A stretch of 64,000 nt of DNA from Paraimprobicoccus trichonymphae (GTDB lineage: Bacteria > Bacillota > Clostridia > Oscillospirales > Acutalibacteraceae). This document shows positions 26,480 through 35,621 of this stretch, piece by piece. The translations under genes were made by a program, and so were the position numbers. The DNA lies in assembly GCA_036322875.1 (NCBI GenBank), contig AP027925.1:124001-188000 (forward strand). Direction: 5' to 3'. How positions within the stretch are numbered: the stretch's first letter is position 1; the number at the start of each line of letters is the position of its first letter. The notes under the pieces were generated by a model that worked only from the letters and a program-made list of their open reading frames with translations, searched no databases and was not told where the DNA came from.

Positions 26480-27469
26480 ATGAAAAAAACCATGTTCAGC
26501 GCAGTACAGCCCAGTGGAGCTATAACACTTGGTAATTATATAGGTTATATAAAAAATGCAGTTAGTTTTCAAAATGATTATAACTGTATTTTTGCTCTTG
26601 CTGATTTGCATGCTATCACTGTTCGGCAAGATTCAAAAGTTTTCTCAAAAAATATTTTAGAAGCATATGCAATCTTTTTGGCCAGTGGAATAAATTTGGA
26701 AAAAAGTATATTTTTTTTGCAAAGTCAAGTGTATACTCACGCTGAGTTAGCTTGGATTTTAAGTTGTTTTACACAATTTGGAGAATTATCCAGAATGACA
26801 CAATTTAAAGATAAATCTAGTAAAAAAGCTCATGAAGAAATAAATTCTGGTTTATTTTGTTATCCAACTTTAATGGCTGCTGACATATTACTATACAGAA
26901 CTGACTTTGTGCCAGTCGGTATAGACCAAAAACAGCATGTGGAGCTAACTAGAAACATTGCTAAAAGATTTAACCAAATATATGGGGATATTTTTACTAT
27001 TCCAGAACCTATAATTTCAAAAACCGGCGAGAAAATAATGTCTTTGCAAGAACCAACAAAAAAGATGTCAAAATCTGATTTAAATAAATATTCTTATATT
27101 TCAGTCTTAAACTCTCCAGATGAAATAATAAAAAAAATAAACAAATCTGTTACTGACTCAAATAATGAAATCAAATTTTCAAAAAGTAATCAAACAGGAA
27201 TAAATAATTTAATTAACATTTATCTAAGTTTAACCGACAAAAATATAAAACAAATAGAATTGGAGTTTGAAAATAAAAATTATGGTATTTTTAAAAAAGC
27301 TGTTTCGGAAGCAATAATAGAAGAATTAATTCCTATTCAAAATAAATTTAAAGATTATATTAGAAATTTGGATTATTTGAATTCCTGTTTTATTGACAAT
27401 TCAAAAAAAGCCTATGATATTTCATCTAATATCTTAGAAACCGTAAAAAAAAATGTTGGATTCATTTAA
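26480..27469 (+). CDS. trpS: Tryptophanyl-tRNA synthetase
   Basis: Class I synthetase charging tRNA-Trp, which is encoded at 61 kb. The HIGH-like motif is PSGAITLGNYIG (residues 12-23, T replacing the usual H), the KMSKS motif is KKMSKSD, and GIDQKQHVELTRNIAKRFN is the conserved tryptophan/adenylate region. 329 residues, full length. It is expressed from the frr transcript; the 5-base gap leaves no room for a T-box leader. Confidence 0.96.
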   Translation: MKKTMFSAVQPSGAITLGNYIGYIKNAVSFQNDYNCIFALADLHAITVRQDSKVFSKNILEAYAIFLASGINLEKSIFFLQSQVYTHAELAWILSCFTQFGELSRMTQFKDKSSKKAHEEINSGLFCYPTLMAADILLYRTDFVPVGIDQKQHVELTRNIAKRFNQIYGDIFTIPEPIISKTGEKIMSLQEPTKKMSKSDLNKYSYISVLNSPDEIIKKINKSVTDSNNEIKFSKSNQTGINNLINIYLSLTDKNIKQIELEFENKNYGIFKKAVSEAIIEELIPIQNKFKDYIRNLDYLNSCFIDNSKKAYDISSNILETVKKNVGFI

Positions 27470-27734
27470 AAAATTTTTTGTATAAACATATTCGCTTAAA
27501 AAAAGGCATACTATCACCACCTTCAAATTTAATTTCTTACATTTCAAGTTTTTTGCGTTTATCATAAGATTTAAAAGCTCTGACACATCATTGTATTTTT
27601 CTCAAACTTTTTTATAATCAGAATTTTTCTGCTTATTTTGGACATTTAATGTTTTATAAAATGGAACAACATATTCCCTAAAAAATAGTCAAGCACAACT
27701 ATTATTCCTAATACTGTATACATTTATTGATTCA

Positions 27735-28205
27735 TTACTTAGTCAAAATTTTTTTAATTTCACCCACAAAAACCCTATGATAATCTTTATTTAAATAATT
27801 TTTATCTAGATGAATATCTGAAAAATTTTCAGGTGTAATATCTTGAAAATACAGCTTTTTACATATAAATACCAAATTGGCTTGTTCAAAATATGGACAT
27901 TCACTGTCTTTTACAACTTTTAAATTTAAGTGTTTTATTTTATCCTTATCTCTACCGGAATTTCCACCACAATATTCTAAAATATTCCTATGTTCGTTAC
28001 TAAAAAAGCATAAACTGTAAAAATTACTGTTATTCAAAAATTCAAAAGTGTATCTTTGAGGTCTTACGAAAATAAAACTTACATTTTTTCCCCAAAGAAC
28101 ACCAAACCCGCCCCAACTCGCAGTCATAGTGTTGACTTTTTCAGCGTTTTCAGCAGTTATAAGCATCCATTCTTTACTTAGCAAATCGAAAAAATTTACT
28201 TCCAA
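27735..28205 (-). CDS. Flavin reductase family protein
   Basis: 156-residue FMN-binding split-barrel protein of the flavin-reductase/DIM6 type. Visible features: NTMTASWGGFGVLWGKNV, the FVRPQRYTFEFL block and SLCFFSNEHRNILEYCGGNSG fragments typical of clostridial members. It probably binds FMN and reduces it with NAD(P)H or acts as a small flavoprotein; the electron acceptor is not known. It follows hisS on the same strand with a gap of 56 bases. Confidence 0.82.
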   Translation of the reverse strand: MEVNFFDLLSKEWMLITAENAEKVNTMTASWGGFGVLWGKNVSFIFVRPQRYTFEFLNNSNFYSLCFFSNEHRNILEYCGGNSGRDKDKIKHLNLKVVKDSECPYFEQANLVFICKKLYFQDITPENFSDIHLDKNYLNKDYHRVFVGEIKKILTK

Positions 28206-28261
28206 ATCACTAACATTTATCGTTTTAAAATTTGAAATAACTAATCACCTGGCTCTTTTTA

Positions 28262-29497
28262 TTATTTGACATAATTCAAAATATTATTCATGTCAATTTC
28301 CTTTTCTTCTCCGGAAACCATATTTCTAAATTTTACAAAATTATTTTCTAGTTCTCTATCTCCTAAAAATAAGCAATACTTAGCTTTTGCCTTGTCGGCA
28401 TATTTTACCTGAGATTTTAGACTGTTATTTAAAATATCTATTTCAGTTGAGATATTATTATTCCTAAAATTTTCAGCTAATTCTACAGCTTTAAATCTAG
28501 CTTTTTCACCAATAATAGAAATATAAACTTTAGGATAAATTTCCAGATCATAATCTTTTACTAATGATAAAAGCCTTTCTATGCCTAAACCGAAACCTAC
28601 AGACGGCAAATCAGGTCCGCCAATCTCTTCAGATAGATTATCATACCTTCCTCCACCACAAACTGTAATTTCAGATTTATTATCTATAAATTCAAAAACT
28701 GTCTTGGTGTAGTAGTCAAGACCACGAACTATTCTAGGATTTACTATATAATTTACTTTTTCTAAATCTAAAATTTTTTTCAAATCGTCAAAATGATTTT
28801 TACATCTTAGACACAAATAATCCAAAACAATGGGAGCATTTTTCAAATTTTTCTTACAATTTTCATTCTTACAATCAAAAACTCGCATTGGATTTCTATA
28901 CATTCTCTCTTTACAAATTCCACAAAAATTGTCAAAATTCTTTTCTAGATATTTTTTCATATCATTATTAAATTTTTTCTTACATTCCGAACAACCTAAA
29001 GAATTAATTTCAAGTTTTAAATTTTGTACCTTTAATTTTTTGAAAATAGAATAAACTAAAAATATAATTTCAGAATCAGCAAGACAAGACTTACTTCCAA
29101 AAGTTTCAACACCAAACTGAAAAAACTCTCTGTATCTACTATTTTGAGGTTTTTCATACCTATAGCAAGAAGTAATATACATAACTTTAACAGGTAAATT
29201 ATTATGCAAACCATTTTCTAAAATAGCCCTTAAAGTTCCTGCAGTACCTTCGGGCCGTAAAGTTACAGATCTACCGGATTTATCTAAAAAAGTATACATT
29301 TCTTTTGAAACCACATCTGAATTTTCGCCCACAGATCTTTCAAATAAAACAGTATGCTCTATAACTGGAGTCCTAACTAATCTAAAACCATATAGTTTAG
29401 CTTGATTTTTTAAAACACTCTCAACATACTCAAATTTATCACTTTTATCTGGTAATAAATCCTGAGTACCTTTTATCCTTTTGGTTATTAAATTCAC
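28262..29497 (-). CDS. hisS: Histidyl-tRNA synthetase
   Basis: Class II synthetase. Motif 1 region KRIKGTQDLLPDKSDKFEY, motif 2 as CYRYEKPQNSRYREFFQFG, HisA blocks RGLDYYTKTVFEF and GGGRYDNL, and motif 3 GFGLGIERLLSL. 411 residues, complete. A cysteine-rich insert (CSECKKKF, CGICKERM, CKNENCKK, CLRCKNHF) looks like the zinc-ribbon-like insert seen in some bacterial HisRS. It starts 4 bases after the methylglyoxal-synthase-like gene and is surely cotranscribed. Confidence 0.95.
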   Translation of the reverse strand: MNLITKRIKGTQDLLPDKSDKFEYVESVLKNQAKLYGFRLVRTPVIEHTVLFERSVGENSDVVSKEMYTFLDKSGRSVTLRPEGTAGTLRAILENGLHNNLPVKVMYITSCYRYEKPQNSRYREFFQFGVETFGSKSCLADSEIIFLVYSIFKKLKVQNLKLEINSLGCSECKKKFNNDMKKYLEKNFDNFCGICKERMYRNPMRVFDCKNENCKKNLKNAPIVLDYLCLRCKNHFDDLKKILDLEKVNYIVNPRIVRGLDYYTKTVFEFIDNKSEITVCGGGRYDNLSEEIGGPDLPSVGFGLGIERLLSLVKDYDLEIYPKVYISIIGEKARFKAVELAENFRNNNISTEIDILNNSLKSQVKYADKAKAKYCLFLGDRELENNFVKFRNMVSGEEKEIDMNNILNYVK

Positions 29498-29501
29498 AAA
29501 A

Positions 29502-29978
29502 TTAAGCTCCTTGAATAATATTCACACTTTTCCAATCTACAGTTTCAATATTATCATCATTAATATTTACGAAAGGAGCACCTAAATTACTTCTCCATTC
29601 TAAATCTCCCCTTTTTAGGCCATGAATCAAAACTTCTGCTGTAGCAACATTAGTTGCATATGGAATCATATGTACATCACAAAGCCTCAACATTTCATTT
29701 TCTATGTTCTCAAATCCAGAATTCATACCATCTCTAAAAAAAAGCAATAAATCTAACTCACCGCATGACACTCTAGCAGAAATCTGCTGAATCCCACCAT
29801 AAAGTATAGAAATTCTCAAACCAGTAGATTGAGATACTAAATTTCCAACCCCCACAGTACTGTATAACCTGTGCCTATTTAAAACACTCTGATAAGCCAT
29901 ACATAACCTCATTAACAATTTTTTTTTCGTATCTTGGGCAACAACTGCAATATTCAAATTAAGAAATCTCCTTTTCAA
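29502..29978 (-). CDS. mgsA: Methylglyoxal-synthase-like protein with altered active site
   Basis: The fold of methylglyoxal synthase (DHAP to methylglyoxal) is recognisable: NIAVVAQDTKKKLLMRLCMA, TGLRISILYGG, ELDLLLFFRDGMN, MLRLCDVHMIPYATNVATAE and RGDLEWRSN. However, the catalytic aspartate of GGDQQ is replaced (GGIQQ), the conserved histidine and aspartate of the PHEPD loop are lost (GFENIE), and the phosphate-binding GTTG reads VGVG. These changes make DHAP turnover unlikely. 158 residues, intact frame, first gene of a unit with hisS. It may be a pseudoenzyme or may have a new ligand. Confidence 0.8.
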   Translation of the reverse strand: MKRRFLNLNIAVVAQDTKKKLLMRLCMAYQSVLNRHRLYSTVGVGNLVSQSTGLRISILYGGIQQISARVSCGELDLLLFFRDGMNSGFENIENEMLRLCDVHMIPYATNVATAEVLIHGLKRGDLEWRSNLGAPFVNINDDNIETVDWKSVNIIQGA

Positions 29979-30036
29979 TTAATAATATAAAAATAAACTA
30001 TTACTATACTAACATAAAAATTTAAAACAATCAATT

Positions 30037-30300
30037 TTATATAAATCTGTGAGGAAACCGCTAAACATTTATTTTTACGGATAAATCGTAAAAATATTGA
30101 CAAAAAATAATAGTATGCTAAAACTATAAAAAATATTGTTTAAACGAAAACCAAGTTGAAGCTTCAAGTGTTAAAAATTAAATACCGTGGGGTTCAACGG
30201 AAATTTGCGCTTGAAATGAAATGGAACTTACGTAAGACGAGTAATCGTTGGGAGCGTAGAACCGAGAATCTGCTTGCTTTTTAGCCAAGTAAAATGTCAA
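30037..30300 (+). repeat. PRE repeat copy B, full length
   Basis: Contains both halves. The 5' half has GAGGAAACCGCTAAAC, GGATAAATCGTAAAAATA and a promoter TTGACA (30097-30102)-16 bp-TAAAAC. The 3' half begins TACCGTGGGG at 30183, includes CTTACGTAAG, GGAGCGTAGAACC and the hairpin TGCTTG/CAAGTA, and ends AATGTCAA at 30300. It ends 36 bases before the ATG of the decarboxylase gene, in the same direction, so it probably supplies that gene's promoter and leader. Confidence 0.75.
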
Positions 30301-30336
30301 AATATAAATTACAGCCTAATAATTCAAGGTATTTTT

Positions 30337-31611
30337 ATGTTTAAAAATTATATAAATTCAGATTTATCATCTTTTCACACTCCAGGACACAAAAATAAAA
30401 ATTTTCTAAAATTTGATATTTTAAAAAATGATTTAACTGAATTGGAGTTAACAGATGAATTATACAATTGTAAAAAAGGTATATTAAAAGCTGAAATAAA
30501 ATTTTCAAATTTGTATAATACTAAAAGGACTATTTTTTCAGCCGGTGGAAATACTTTATGTATTCAAACTATGATAGGATTAGTCCATAAAAAGTCTAAA
30601 AAAATTCTTTGTGTAAGAAATATTCACAAATCTGTGATTAATACTTTTGGATTGCTTGATATAGATCCTGTTTTTGCAAGTCCGAATTTGAAAAACATTA
30701 AAAAAAAAATCAAAAAATATCGTAATGATATTAATTCTGTTTTTTTAACTAGTCCAAATTACTACGGTGAAATTTTTGATATAAAATCTATATCTGAGAT
30801 ATGTAAAAAATACAATATTAGTTTGCTGGTGGACAATGCTCACGGATCACATTTGAGATTTTTAAAAGAAAATTTACATCCGATTAATCTAGGTGCTGAC
30901 TTAGTAGCAGATTCTTTACATAAAACTTTACCTGTTCTTACTGGCGGAGCGGTTTTACACATTAATAACACAAAATTTATTGACAATTCAAAAAATGTTA
31001 TGAGTATTTTTGGATCTACAAGTCCAAATTTTTCTATTTTAAATTCTATAAACTTATGTAGAAAATGGTTAGAAAATAACGGTTCAAATAATTTTCAGAT
31101 TTTAGAAAATAAAGTTAATGGAATTAAAGAAATATTAAAAAATAAAAATATAAAATTTCTTCACGATAATTGTGATCCTGTTAGAATTGTTATAAATGTA
31201 AATTCTGCAGGTTTCAACGGAAAAGAATTCGTAAATTATTTGCATAAGCACAAAATAGAACCCGAATTTTATGATAATAAGTACGTCGTTTTAATTCCGT
31301 CAAATTTTAACATAAAAAAAGATTGGGATAGACTTGAAAAAGCGTTAATGAATATAAAAATAAAAAATAAGAAAGTTATAATCGACCATTTTGAATTTAA
31401 TTTACCAAAAGTTTCGTTGAGTATAAGAGAAGCAATGTTTTCAAAGTCTGAAATGGTATTTTTAAAAAATTCCAAACATAGAGTGATATCCGAATTAATA
31501 GCACCTTGCCCACCTGGAACTCCAATTTTGATACCTGGAGAACTTATAAGAAATGAAGAACAGCAATTATTAAAATATTATGGCATTCACATTCTGAATG
31601 TTGTAAAATAA
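30337..31611 (+). CDS. Orn/Lys/Arg decarboxylase-family PLP enzyme
   Basis: Group III PLP decarboxylase fold. Blocks: SFHTPGHKN at the N-terminus, AGGNTLCIQTMI, LLVDNAHGSHLRF (the cofactor-binding D and H), and the lysine in ADSLHKTLPVLTGGAVL that should carry PLP, then CPPGTPILIPGE near the C-terminus. 424 residues, the compact form without the N-terminal wing domain. Likely makes a polyamine precursor (agmatine or cadaverine); substrate not decidable from sequence. ATG at 30337 follows AAGG; an earlier ATG (30274) lies inside the PRE repeat and is rejected. Confidence 0.88.
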   Translation: MFKNYINSDLSSFHTPGHKNKNFLKFDILKNDLTELELTDELYNCKKGILKAEIKFSNLYNTKRTIFSAGGNTLCIQTMIGLVHKKSKKILCVRNIHKSVINTFGLLDIDPVFASPNLKNIKKKIKKYRNDINSVFLTSPNYYGEIFDIKSISEICKKYNISLLVDNAHGSHLRFLKENLHPINLGADLVADSLHKTLPVLTGGAVLHINNTKFIDNSKNVMSIFGSTSPNFSILNSINLCRKWLENNGSNNFQILENKVNGIKEILKNKNIKFLHDNCDPVRIVINVNSAGFNGKEFVNYLHKHKIEPEFYDNKYVVLIPSNFNIKKDWDRLEKALMNIKIKNKKVIIDHFEFNLPKVSLSIREAMFSKSEMVFLKNSKHRVISELIAPCPPGTPILIPGELIRNEEQQLLKYYGIHILNVVK

Positions 31612-31984
31612 ATCGATGTCAACAAGTTAATACACGTAATTTTTACTATTTTGAATATTCATGATATGCCTAATTATGGTAAGATTATCGTTAAAATTTT
31701 TCTTTATAGTACCGGGATCACTCGCACATTGTCTACATTAATTAATCTTAATGCTGTTGTATGTTGAATTTTGTTCATATGGTAGTGAGTGATTCTAATC
31801 CACTAATTTGTAAAGCATGTCTAAAGCTTACAAACTTTAGCTTGTGGAAAGATTATTATATATCAAGTATGTATGTCCTTATTTAAAAATAGGCAGTGCA
31901 AAAAGTATATAAGTAAAAAAAAGCATTTTTTAATTCGTGAGTGAAGAAACCAAAAAAAGTGAGATTGTTAAAAAAAAACAAATG
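31612..31984. other. Intergenic region
   Basis: No gene, RNA or repeat that I can support. Confidence 0.35.
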
Positions 31985-32508
31985 TATTATAGATAAGAAA
32001 TGTGATATGAGTTATATAAGGAAAAAAATTGGTATAGTCCTTTCAATATTTTAATTTGTTACCGTATTTTACAGTTTTACAAAATATTACACTTGCACCT
32101 GTAACTTTAGGTTTAAAAACTAAACAGGAAGCTGATATTTTAGCTGATAATTTATTAAAAACAGTAAACTTATCTGAAAAGGTTAATGAGTATCCGGTAA
32201 AACTTTCGGGCGGGCAAAAACAACGTGTGACAATAGTCAGAACTTTAGCAATGGAGCCAAAAGCTATTTTATTTGATGAACCAACTTCTGCGTTAGATTC
32301 AGAGATGATTGGCGAAGTTTTGTCAGTAATTAAGAGAGCTTGATATTACAACGCTTGTAGTAACTCATGAAATCAATTTTGCGAAAAAATTTTCAAATAG
32401 AGTTTTATTCATGGATTGCGGAAAAATAATAGCTGGCGATTCCCAACTAAAATTTTTAATAACTATAAAAATTTAAGAATAGAAGAGTTTTTTTCAAAAA
32501 TTTTATAA
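31985..32508 (+). pseudogene. Polar amino-acid ABC transporter ATPase (GlnQ-type), broken
   Basis: Pieces in order: DMSYIRKKIGIV, a frameshift, FQYFNLLPYFTVLQNITLAP, the signature LSGGQKQRVTIVRTLAMEP, Walker B AILFDEPTSALDSEM, a second frameshift near 32341, then TTLVVTHEINFAKKF, VLFMDCGKI and EEFFSKIL. The Walker A part and N-terminus are deleted. No permease or binding protein of this family remains nearby. A clear pseudogene. Confidence 0.85.
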
Positions 32509-32566
32509 AAATAAAAAATACGATATTTAAAGTACATTTTTACATAATTAAGATATTTAAATTAAT

Positions 32567-33895
32567 TTAAAGTTTTGTTAATCCTTTCAAAAAATTTAAA
32601 AGATCTTGCATTCTCTTTATGACAGTAATATAATTTGGGCTAAAATTTTCTCTAAGTGGCGTTACATATTCTATAGAATCTTTAAAAAAATTTTTCGTCA
32701 TATTAACTTTCATAATTAACGTATTAAATTTCAAAATCTCTTCTTTCAAAATAACCTTCATCTTTTGATTTGGTAAACCTGATTTTGTCATTAACATATC
32801 ATTTATTTTTTTATCTAAGATCTTAAATTTATTGTAATTTTCAATAAACTGAGATACCTTTGTATAAGCTAAGTCTTTTTTACTGGAATTTCTGATCCTG
32901 TCTAACGCAGCAGTGACTAAATTATAAATTGGTGCAGAAAATTCTTTTGTAATTTTTTTTTCTATATCTTGAATTATTTTTTTTTCTAAAGATTTACTAT
33001 CAATTCTTACTATGATATTATTTTTAACCATGAATCTTTTATAAAATTCTGCTAGCCCCCTCAGTTTTGCCATTGGATGAACAGCATTTGTTTCAAAAAT
33101 TTCAGCTGTGTTTAAGTTTCCAGTTTCACTATTTACAGCATCAAGAAAAATTTGCTCAATTTCGTTAAACCAGGATTCGAATTCTACCATTTCTTGGGGT
33201 TCTGCGTTTGTTATGCTATAATTAAAAATAACTTTTGAGTGTAATTTATTTAAAAAATTTAAAAAATCTCGCATTTGTTCTATGTGAACAGGATAATTTG
33301 GATTAAAAGTTTTATCATTATCTAATATAGGTTCACAATATCTTACAGCATCCTCAAAAAACAATTTGGTAGAATTGACTTTGACGATTAATTTTTCAAA
33401 ATCCGATTTTGTTTTTATATCTGACTCTAGTAATTTAACTATTTCAGGAATCGGTTTGCCGTTTATTATTAACTTTCCTCTTATTTTTATATCTAAATCA
33501 TTAAAAATTTTATAATTTTCAACAAATTCAGTTACAGTTATATATACATTTTCTTTTTTAGCATTTATTTTGATTTCTTCGAGATCATCAGCTATATCTT
33601 TTATTGCATTTTTTTCGTCGTTTATGATCTTCGCAGAGTTTTCTCTTTTTTTCTGTAATAAAATTTTTTTTGGAAGGTCTCTAATGCCAACATTAAGTAT
33701 ACCTGTTCCCGTATTCCCGTCTAAAATAGAATGTTCAAATTTATATAACGCTAATATTTTGGACATTGGTTGTACGCATTTTGTTTTATAATCTTGATCT
33801 ATAAAAAAAATATTTCTAATTGTTGTAAACCACTCATTACATTTAATATGATATTTTTTTTCTTTTTTGTTTATTTTATATTCGACTCCTGGCAT
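32567..33895 (-). CDS. Large orphan protein made of two tandem repeats of about 200 residues
   Basis: 442 residues, no signal peptide, no known domain. The two halves are homologous: WFTTIRNIFFID, VQPMSKILALYKFEH, VTEFVENYKIFNDLDIKIRG, IVKVNSTKLFFEDAVRYCEP and HIEQMRDFLNFLNKL in half 1 match WFNEIEQIFLDA, VHPMAKLRGLAEFYK, VSQFIENYNKFKILDKKIND, IMKVNMTKNFFKDSIEYVTP and VIKRMQDLLNFLKGL in half 2 (from about residue 238). The pattern is all-helical. It heads a run of orphan genes on the same strand (32.5-37 kb). Function unknown. Confidence 0.8.
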   Translation of the reverse strand: MPGVEYKINKKEKKYHIKCNEWFTTIRNIFFIDQDYKTKCVQPMSKILALYKFEHSILDGNTGTGILNVGIRDLPKKILLQKKRENSAKIINDEKNAIKDIADDLEEIKINAKKENVYITVTEFVENYKIFNDLDIKIRGKLIINGKPIPEIVKLLESDIKTKSDFEKLIVKVNSTKLFFEDAVRYCEPILDNDKTFNPNYPVHIEQMRDFLNFLNKLHSKVIFNYSITNAEPQEMVEFESWFNEIEQIFLDAVNSETGNLNTAEIFETNAVHPMAKLRGLAEFYKRFMVKNNIIVRIDSKSLEKKIIQDIEKKITKEFSAPIYNLVTAALDRIRNSSKKDLAYTKVSQFIENYNKFKILDKKINDMLMTKSGLPNQKMKVILKEEILKFNTLIMKVNMTKNFFKDSIEYVTPLRENFSPNYITVIKRMQDLLNFLKGLTKL

Positions 33896-34186
33896 AAAAC
33901 ATCACTCCTATTTATTTTTTTGTATTATATACAAAATCATAATACTTAGTTATTTTGTCCAAATAATTATTTTCTATTCATGAAATCAATTTTTTCATCT
34001 TTTTTATTTTCTTTAAATTTTTTTTAGTTTCCTCGAGCAAATCACACCATTTTAATTTATTTAACTTCATACACACAAACCTCTACATTGAAATTTTATA
34101 TATATTACCATCCTTACTTTTTATTATTAATATTTTTTATAAAATTTATATATTTTTCTATATAATATTTTAAATTATTTTATTGC
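33896..34186. other. Intergenic region with a duplicated promoter segment
   Basis: Besides the 30-codon fragment at 33978-34070, bases 34087-34170 resemble the region upstream of the 35239 gene (shared AAATTTTATATATAT and TTTTTATAAAATTTATATAT blocks). This looks like the promoter of a third, deleted paralogue. Confidence 0.5.
33978..34070 (-). pseudogene. Truncated N-terminus of a third orphan paralogue
   Basis: 30 codons reading MKLNKLKWCDLLEETKKNLK then KIKKMKKLIS. The KWCDLLEETKKNLKKIKK block resembles KWVELYKKIKKLNTKKNK at the start of the 34704 gene, and the upstream DNA matches the upstream DNA of the 35239 gene. It is probably what is left of a deleted family member. Confidence 0.45.
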
Positions 34187-34704
34187 TTAAATCATCGCTT
34201 CTACAATTTTATCAGGTGTTATCTCTTTGGCTTTGAACTTTTTTTCAAAATACTCAAGATCCTCAGGAGGATTTGTCCTCTTCACTATTCTTGTATGTGC
34301 GTAAGCTAATAATTCATTGATTACTTCAGTGGCAGAACTAATATTAGACTTATAGTTTTTTAGTACTTTTCCATTCCTAACAATTGAAACTCTATCTATA
34401 TTAAGAAGATAGCCATCTATAGATTTAATTATTTCTTTTAAAGGTTTAATTTCCTCACTCAGATCTCCATTAATTCTTTTAATGATAGAATTAACCCCAC
34501 CAGGCACAGAGATTTTTTACCATTAAAAATCTTTTCTAGTGCTATTTTAGATATTTTCACTACGTTTTTTGTCGAAATTTTTATATCATCATAATGTTCA
34601 GCTTTTCTTAATATATCGGAAAGCATCTTGTTTTTTTTAGTATTGAGTTTTTTTATTTTTTTATACAATTCGACCCATTTTGATTCTTTTTCTTGATTTG
34701 GCAT
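34187..34704 (-). pseudogene. Orphan coiled-coil protein split by a frameshift
   Basis: Two overlapping frames form one former gene of about 170 codons: the first ends FNGKKSLCLVGLILSLKELM, and the second, which would start at a GTG, reads PGGVNSIIKRINGDLSEEIK onward to EYFEKKFKAKEITPDKIVEA. Either an indel near 34505 broke it or a programmed shift joins the parts. The C-terminus (ATEVINELLAYAHTRIVKR and LEYFEKKF) is homologous to the end of the neighbouring 34712-35239 protein. Confidence 0.6.
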
Positions 34705-34711
34705 ATAAACT

Positions 34712-35239
34712 TCACTTCTTTTTGATATTATTTTCTACTGGTTGCGATTTGACACAAATATCAATAAGCTTATCAATTTCTAGCTTTTTTTTAAAATGTT
34801 CGAGATTTTTAGAATTGTTTTTTCTCTTATTTATAGTTTTTGTTGCATAATTAATTGCAAACTCGGCAAGTTGGTTTCTATCGTAAAGCATGTCAAGTTC
34901 TAGTTTATTAATTTTCCCAGATTTCTTACACCTGTTTTCATAATATTTTTTATATTTGCTTGCTTCATTATTTAATTTTTCTAAAAATTCAATCTGATTT
35001 TTTAAAAATAAATTTAAAACATCAAAATTTCTTTTTGAAGCATCATCATCATTTGTTTCGTTTTGGATTTTACGCTCCAAATTTTTTTTAAACGCCTGTA
35101 TTATTAATTTGCTTTTATTACGTTCATATTCATAGTTATCTACAGCAAGTTTAAATCTTTTAAAAATTTCATTATTTTCATCTTCCTTAAAATTTGATAT
35201 AATTTTTCCATATAAAGTTTTCCATACACCCTTTGACAT
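34712..35239 (-). CDS. Orphan helical protein, paralogue of the neighbouring broken gene
   Basis: 175 residues, lysine-rich and helical, no signal peptide. Its end, NQLAEFAINYATKTINKRKN with LEHFKKKLEIDKLI, matches the end of the 34187-34704 gene. A promoter-like TTGACA with a TAGTAT box lies about 60 bases upstream, in a region duplicated at 34087-34170. No known family. The gene order suggests local expansion of a small lineage-specific family. Confidence 0.65.
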   Translation of the reverse strand: MSKGVWKTLYGKIISNFKEDENNEIFKRFKLAVDNYEYERNKSKLIIQAFKKNLERKIQNETNDDDASKRNFDVLNLFLKNQIEFLEKLNNEASKYKKYYENRCKKSGKINKLELDMLYDRNQLAEFAINYATKTINKRKNNSKNLEHFKKKLEIDKLIDICVKSQPVENNIKKK

Positions 35240-35390
35240 AAAACCTCACCTCATTAAATTTTATATATATATACTACTATCATTGTTTTTTTATTGTCAA
35301 TTTTTTATAAAATTTATATATTTTTGTAAAATTTTTTGAACTATTGAAGCGTTTTTTTGAATTCGCCAACAAGCTTCTTTCTTTCTTTAT
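35240..35390. other. Upstream region of the 35239 gene
   Basis: Minus-strand promoter candidate TTGACA with TAGTAT about 17 bases later (around 35275-35305). Nothing else recognised. Confidence 0.4.
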
Positions 35391-35600
35391 CATTTAAGTT
35401 TCCATAATCGGTGGCCTTTGTCGCCTACGAGCAAAATATTTTTCAAAAAATGATATTTGCTCCTTTTAAAAATCTCTAAATCGCGGACTGAACCTTTCTC
35501 CTCGTGAATGCCGATAATTAAGCCCATTTCTCCAACCGAAAACGTCCAAAATATAAACAAAAAGCGTCATATTTTGGTAAAAAAACGGCACAAAATATAT
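35391..35600. mobile_element. Two IS5-type transposase remnants, head to head
   Basis: Minus strand (35391-35527): GLIIGIHEEKGSVRDLEIFK, then LLVGDKGHRLWKLK, the DDE region of an IS5-type transposase. Plus strand (35535-35600): RPKYKQKASYFGKKTAQNI, which matches the ERPKYKQKASYSGKK segment of the 13-kb element and carries the same run of seven A before CGG. Both are truncated. Confidence 0.6.
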
Positions 35601-35621
35601 GATAGGTCTATTGTCTATTTT

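Noticed and set aside
30274..30336. Upstream ATG extending the decarboxylase by 21 residues
   Set aside because: The extension translates the end of PRE copy B; the ATG at 30337 has a ribosome site and fits the family start.
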